In this document: piece by piece, positions 30,602 through 33,798 of the stretch
Position numbering within the stretch: the stretch's first letter is position 1
Layout: each line of letters opens with the position of its first letter
Assembly (NCBI GenBank): GCA_009783145.1
Contig: WRHR01000011.1
Location: forward strand, 1 to 33,798
Reading direction: 5' to 3'
Source of the DNA: Alphaproteobacteria bacterium
Lineage (GTDB): Bacteria; Pseudomonadota; Alphaproteobacteria; Rs-D84
DNA length: 33,798 nt
Made by a program: the position numbers and the translations under genes
Notes under the pieces: model-generated
Told to the model about the DNA's origin: nothing
The model's database searches: none
What the model saw: the letters and a program-made list of their open reading frames with translations, nothing else

Positions 30602-31372
30602 ATGCAAGAGAATAAACCTATTTCAGACAACGTAAAGGAAATATCGCACGATTTGTGCGAGGGAAAATCATCCGATGCGAGGAAATCCGGCGCAGATGTA
30701 TATAATACATCAAGCCGGATTGACAAAGCAGCGGGGGATTTAACCCGCACGGCTTCGCCGCGGCGTCAATTTGAATCAATAACTTCGGATTCCCGCTCGC
30801 CCGTGTGCTCACACGGGCTTCGCGAAAATCCTCGTTCTTGCTCCAAATTACCTGCCGCAAATCGCGCGATATTTCCTTCACGTTGTCTGATTATTGGCCT
30901 GGGCAATCCCGGCACTGCGTATTCGCAAACGCGGCATAACGTCGGGTTTATGGCGCTGGATGCGCTGGCCGGACCGGATGCGGTTTGGAAGAAAGAGAAG
31001 AACGCGCTGGTGGCGAAACAAGGGAATATTATATTCGCAAAGCCCCAGACTTTTATGAACTTGTCCGGAGTGTCGGTGCAGGCTTTGATGACTTTTTATA
31101 AAGTCCCGCTTGAAAATTTAGTGGTGATTCATGACGATATGGATTTGAAGCTGGGCGACGCGCGCGAAAAAACCGGAGGCAGCAGCGCGGGCCACAACGG
31201 AATCAAAAGCATCGACGCCGCGATCGGAAACGAATACCATCGTATAAGGATAGGGGTAGGGCGGGTCAGCAGAACCGAAATGGACCCGTCGGATTGGGTT
31301 CTGGGGAGATTCTCGGCTGAAGAGTTGAAGAAGATAAAGGAAGTACTTGAAAAAATAGTAGCTAGTCGTTAG
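30602..31372 (+). CDS. pth: Peptidyl-tRNA hydrolase with element-encoded N-terminal extension
   Basis: Pth frees tRNA from stalled peptidyl-tRNA and is essential. The product has 256 residues from ATG at 30602. The true enzyme starts at LIIGLGNPGTAY (residue 96). It keeps the catalytic histidine (TRHNVGF), asparagine residues (FMNLSGV, GGSSAGHNGIKS) and aspartate (IHDDMDL). Residues about 8-96 are encoded wholly by a 266-bp palindromic element, whose right end supplies the first residues of the enzyme. Normal Pth is about 190 residues. A start inside the element (GTG at about 30804, or non-AUG) cannot be excluded. The C-terminal VASR and the stop come from a heptamer repeat. Confidence 0.9.
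   Translation: MQENKPISDNVKEISHDLCEGKSSDARKSGADVYNTSSRIDKAAGDLTRTASPRRQFESITSDSRSPVCSHGLRENPRSCSKLPAANRAIFPSRCLIIGLGNPGTAYSQTRHNVGFMALDALAGPDAVWKKEKNALVAKQGNIIFAKPQTFMNLSGVSVQALMTFYKVPLENLVVIHDDMDLKLGDAREKTGGSSAGHNGIKSIDAAIGNEYHRIRIGVGRVSRTEMDPSDWVLGRFSAEELKKIKEVLEKIVASR
30624..30889. repeat. 266-bp palindromic element in the 5' part of pth
   Basis: The inverted ends match over about 32 bases with two mismatches: CAGACAACGTAAAGG at the left and CAGACAACGTGAAGG read from the right. Internal hairpins include CGGCTTCGCCGCG and CGTGTGCTCACACG, plus GATGTATATAATACATC. The frame stays open through the element. One copy is seen in the window. Confidence 0.92.
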
Positions 31373-31473
31373 TCGCTAGCAATTCGGCGCAACAAATAGC
31401 ATTGTCCATTATAATGGACATTGTTCATATCGGCACATACCTACTAGCGACTAGCTACTAACGACTAGCGACT
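31356..31473. repeat. Paired 7-base tandem repeat (TAGTCGC type) after pth
   Basis: Arm 1 (31356-31381) encodes the pth C terminus and its TAG stop. Arm 2 (31439-31473) is complementary. The middle holds the perfect 18-base palindrome TGTCCATTATAATGGACA at 31403-31420, similar to one in the 13165-13310 locus. Confidence 0.93.
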
Positions 31474-31526
31474 TTTTCCACTTTTAACTTTTTGTAATTT
31501 ATGTTAAAATCTATAGATAGAGAGAA

Positions 31527-32393
31527 ATGAAGAAATTTGCCATTTGCTATTTGCTATTTGCTATTTGCGCCGGCGCGGCCGGTGCTGCCGCGACTTGCTC
31601 GAAGCAATCTCTCAACGCTTGCATCGATTCATCGTGCGCGATAAACATCGGCGCTAATCCGGCCGCCAGATGCCAGCTATGCGGCACGGCGACCGCAGGC
31701 GACGCGCCAACCGGCACAGGAATGCAACAACTGGCCCTCGGCGCATCAAGCAAGAATACTTTGTCGGAAAGAGAGCTGCGGGCCGCGCCGCGCGATCCGG
31801 CGGACAGATATGCCTGGACAGTTGCCCAATGCATTAAGAAAATCGGCGGCGCCTGCACTCTGGACGATGTCGAGGATTACGACAAACTTATAGAGCAATC
31901 ATGCCGCGCGGCGGGCCTGGATATGCAATTCGCAAGCGCGCAGAAAAAAGCGACGACCCAAAAGACAAGGTCCGCATGCGAATCCGAAATAAGCCTGTGC
32001 ATACGCGGCGATAAAAGATGCGGCTCCGGCTTTACCGCTTGCAAAGAGGACGCCGACTTCGACAAGTTCTTTGCGGCCTGCGCGGTGGAGGCCACGGGCT
32101 GCGACCAGTTCACGAAAGACATCCGTACGGCAAGCATATCCGCGCGCGACAACAGCATAAAGAATGCAAGCGGGCTGCTGGCCAGCATAGTCGCGGGATA
32201 CAGGACCGCGCGCGAAGACAGGCTTAACGCGGCGAAAGAAGGCTGCAAAAGCAACGCTTCGCGCGACGCATGCGTTCAGATGGTGTGCGCTGAAAATATG
32301 AGGAACAAATGCGCGAGCGGCTTCGAATCCGAAGTATCGATGGCGAACTTGCTGTGCAAGTTTCATGAGACTGCCTGCGGCCGTCTCAAGTAA
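31527..32393 (+). CDS. Secreted cysteine-module protein
   Basis: The protein has 288 residues. The signal peptide MKKFAICYLLFAICAGAAGA is mostly encoded by TTTGCTA heptamers. The mature part begins with a CSKQSLNACIDSSC unit. At residues 151-172 it has the four-cysteine module CESEISLC, KRC, GSGFTAC. A third cysteine region (CAVEATGC, CKSNASRDACVQMVC) is near the end, with charged helices between. It is homologous in module to the proteins at 24712-27117 and 32440-33798 and lies directly before the latter. A weak ribosome site (GAGAG) is present. Function unknown; probably a disulfide-bonded periplasmic or surface protein. Confidence 0.8.
   Translation: MKKFAICYLLFAICAGAAGAAATCSKQSLNACIDSSCAINIGANPAARCQLCGTATAGDAPTGTGMQQLALGASSKNTLSERELRAAPRDPADRYAWTVAQCIKKIGGACTLDDVEDYDKLIEQSCRAAGLDMQFASAQKKATTQKTRSACESEISLCIRGDKRCGSGFTACKEDADFDKFFAACAVEATGCDQFTKDIRTASISARDNSIKNASGLLASIVAGYRTAREDRLNAAKEGCKSNASRDACVQMVCAENMRNKCASGFESEVSMANLLCKFHETACGRLK
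31536..31569. repeat. 7-base tandem repeat (TTTGCTA type) forming a signal peptide
   Basis: TTTGCCA, three TTTGCTA units and TTTGCGC encode FAICYLLFAICA, the hydrophobic core of the signal peptide. It is single-armed. Confidence 0.94.
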
Positions 32394-32528
32394 AGAATAA
32401 AGAATAATGAATAAAGAGAAAATAATCTTTGTTGATAATATGAATACCGGCAGGACTGATGTTCACGCTGCGTCATCTATTCGCCATTCTTTATTCTTTA
32501 TTCTTTATTCTTTGTTCTTTATTCTTTG
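32391..32528. repeat. Paired 7-base tandem repeat (TTTATTC type) enclosing a gene start
   Basis: Arm 1 (32391-32417) begins with the TAA stop of the upstream gene and carries AAAGAAT/AATAATG-type units. Arm 2 (32486-32528) has about six TTTATTC units and encodes the signal-peptide core SLFFILYSLFFILC of the next gene. The ATG at 32440 lies in the loop. Confidence 0.94.
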
Positions 32529-33798
32529 CATCGGCGCAGCTGATGCGGCGGTTGTTTCGCGCCCAACGGCGGCAGCGCCCGCGGCTTCGCGCGGGCGTCC
32601 CGCGCCTGCGGCCGCAGCGACTCCGCGCGCTACCTCGGTCGTGGCCGCACCGGCCGCTCAGCCGGTCGTGGAAGAAGTCGTTGTAGTTGAAGCAACTCCT
32701 GCGCCGGTAGTTGTCGAAGAGATTGCACTGCCGCCGGAAGATAAGGCCTTGCGGTTTGACGAAGTATTGCAAGGTTCGGGCGGCGGGTCGGCAGCATCGG
32801 AATCGGAGCTTAAAAATCTTATAGCGGCGCAGCGCACTGCGGGAGCCGCAAGCGAGGCGATTATGCTCAGCGCGTCATCCACCGGCGGAGCGGTAACCGG
32901 CGCGCGCGGCTGCGATGACGGCCTTCGCGCTTGCATGAAAGATAAGTGCGGCGAGAATTTTGAGAAATGCGCAACGGATGGCGACACCGCTTGGGGCGAC
33001 AAGATAGATTCGTGCAGGCGCGGTACCGCATGCACGTCCGAGGAATACAACGCGCTGGCGCCGGAGATAAAAGCGGACCGCGACGCGTTCCTGACTATCG
33101 GCTCGTTCGACAAAGTTTTGAACTGCGGGATAGAATATAACGAATGCATAGTGGCGGGATGCGGACAACAGCTTAACGCATGCAAGGGCAAAGCCGCGGG
33201 AGACAAGGTTATCGCGGACTGCAAGAAAATCGCGGACAGATGCCGCGAGCAGGACAGCGGTCTTGCGGCGCGGGCGATGGAAGTATTCGCAACCCTTCGC
33301 ATCGATGCGGAAAAACAGATCAAGGCGGACGAACAGAAGCTTTACGCGCTGCGCGACAAGATGTCGGAATTATGCCGCAGAACCGGCGCGATGTTCGACG
33401 ACCGGTCGTACGAATGCGTGTTCACGGTAGAGCTGACCTCGACGGATTCGCATTGGCGCACGGCGGCAAACCCGAGCGGGCTGGTCGCTTCGCAGAAATT
33501 GCACCCAAGCGCGACTTATGATTGCGATCCGGGATGGTTCGGAATCGACGTCACGACGTTCATAGAGAACGCGTTCCGCTTGACTCGATCGCAGACCGCG
33601 GCATCCAGCGCGATGCTGGGGGCGGGCGTCGGCACTGGGGTGGGCGCGATAACTAATAACTTGATGACCACGGGGCAAATGTTCGGCGGAACTTCCAAGG
33701 CTCAAGACGACAGGGATAACGCGAAGAAAGCATTGGAAGACGAATGCGAGAATCAAGGCGGCGTTATTGTAAACAGCAAGTGCAGCTTTGACCCGAAA
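32440..33798 (+). CDS. Secreted cysteine-module protein, C terminus beyond window
   Basis: At least 453 residues, still open at the window end. The start is ATG at 32440 (MNTGRTDVHAASSIRH), followed by the repeat-coded hydrophobic core and the cleavage region CIGAADAA. No good ribosome site is seen. An Ala/Pro/Val linker runs to about residue 95. Four-cysteine modules start at about 158 (CDDGLRAC, DKC, GENFEKC) and 229 (CGIEYNEC, AGC, GQQLNAC). A Gly/Ala-rich hydrophobic segment (MLGAGVGTGVGAITNN) near 390 may insert in a membrane and resembles those of the protein at 16771. It is homologous in module to the proteins at 24712 and 31527. Confidence 0.8.
   Translation, partial: MNTGRTDVHAASSIRHSLFFILYSLFFILCIGAADAAVVSRPTAAAPAASRGRPAPAAAATPRATSVVAAPAAQPVVEEVVVVEATPAPVVVEEIALPPEDKALRFDEVLQGSGGGSAASESELKNLIAAQRTAGAASEAIMLSASSTGGAVTGARGCDDGLRACMKDKCGENFEKCATDGDTAWGDKIDSCRRGTACTSEEYNALAPEIKADRDAFLTIGSFDKVLNCGIEYNECIVAGCGQQLNACKGKAAGDKVIADCKKIADRCREQDSGLAARAMEVFATLRIDAEKQIKADEQKLYALRDKMSELCRRTGAMFDDRSYECVFTVELTSTDSHWRTAANPSGLVASQKLHPSATYDCDPGWFGIDVTTFIENAFRLTRSQTAASSAMLGAGVGTGVGAITNNLMTTGQMFGGTSKAQDDRDNAKKALEDECENQGGVIVNSKCSFDPK

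Noticed and set aside
32459-32686. Separate 75-residue protein over the start of the last gene
   Set aside because: It is an alternate frame through the heptamer array. The long open frame from 32440 has the signal peptide and cysteine modules.
1-33798. tRNA, rRNA or riboswitch genes
   Set aside because: No cloverleaf-like or ribosomal segments were recognised by eye. A covariance-model search was not possible here.

Overview
The window looks like chromosomal DNA of a small-genome alphaproteobacterium. The call rests on household genes (priA, miaA, gap, tilS, ftsH, xerC, polA, pth), many Sec-secreted proteins and lipoproteins, a VirB11-type ATPase and the alphaproteobacterial flavour of the proteins. 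A host-associated or gut lineage is a guess only. Gene density is high, overlapping ATGA-type junctions are common, and short palindromic and tandem repeats fill most gaps and also sit inside genes. No rRNA, tRNA or CRISPR was seen.

Layout. 1-1945: a partial minus-strand gene and a PKD/leucine-rich-like surface protein without a signal peptide. 1979-4681 (minus): priA, split into two in-phase pieces by about 430 bp carrying its own promoter and a small cysteine-containing gene on the opposite strand. 4740-7275: a small membrane protein, a 5'-3' exonuclease paralogue with lost metal ligands, and miaA. 7389-10585: a secreted paralogue of the first surface protein, then gap between two copies of a 115-bp repeat. 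10583-13153: an unknown protein and a GNAT-like protein from back-to-back promoters, a helical lipoprotein and a metallo-beta-lactamase-fold hydrolase. 13291-16144: tilS-ftsH (minus, overlapping). 16235-20501: a tightly overlapping operon of a LOG-family protein, a secreted helical protein, two trypsin-like proteases and a Xer recombinase. 20526-24706: an FKBP lipoprotein, another lipoprotein, a VirB11-like ATPase, a bactofilin-like membrane protein and a cysteine-rich secreted protein. 24712-33798: a large cysteine-rich secreted protein, polA, a beta-barrel protein, pth with an element-encoded N-terminal extension, and two more cysteine-rich secreted proteins, the last running off the window.

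Main discovery: fourteen loci carry tandem repeats with a 7-base period. The unit sequence differs between loci (GGTAGGA, GAACTGA, TTTGCTA, TTTATTC, TATGCTC, TTAGCAA and others), but the period is constant, and several loci have a complementary second arm so that they can fold into long hairpins. Six in-frame copies interrupt priA (three), miaA, tilS, polA and xerC (seven in all with xerC). Three others encode the hydrophobic core of signal peptides, and two supply the last residues and stop codon of ftsH and pth. In coding copies the strand or unit variants used are those that avoid stop codons. The nearest precedents are heptameric STRR repeats of cyanobacteria and the Rickettsia palindromic elements that insert in genes.

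A second novelty is a recurrent four-cysteine module (C-x6-C-x4/6-C-x6-C) in three secreted proteins at 24712-27117, 31527-32393 and 32440-33798. Gaps longer than 300 bases occur only at 9019-9413 and 23544-24010. Both are filled by terminators and palindromic elements.
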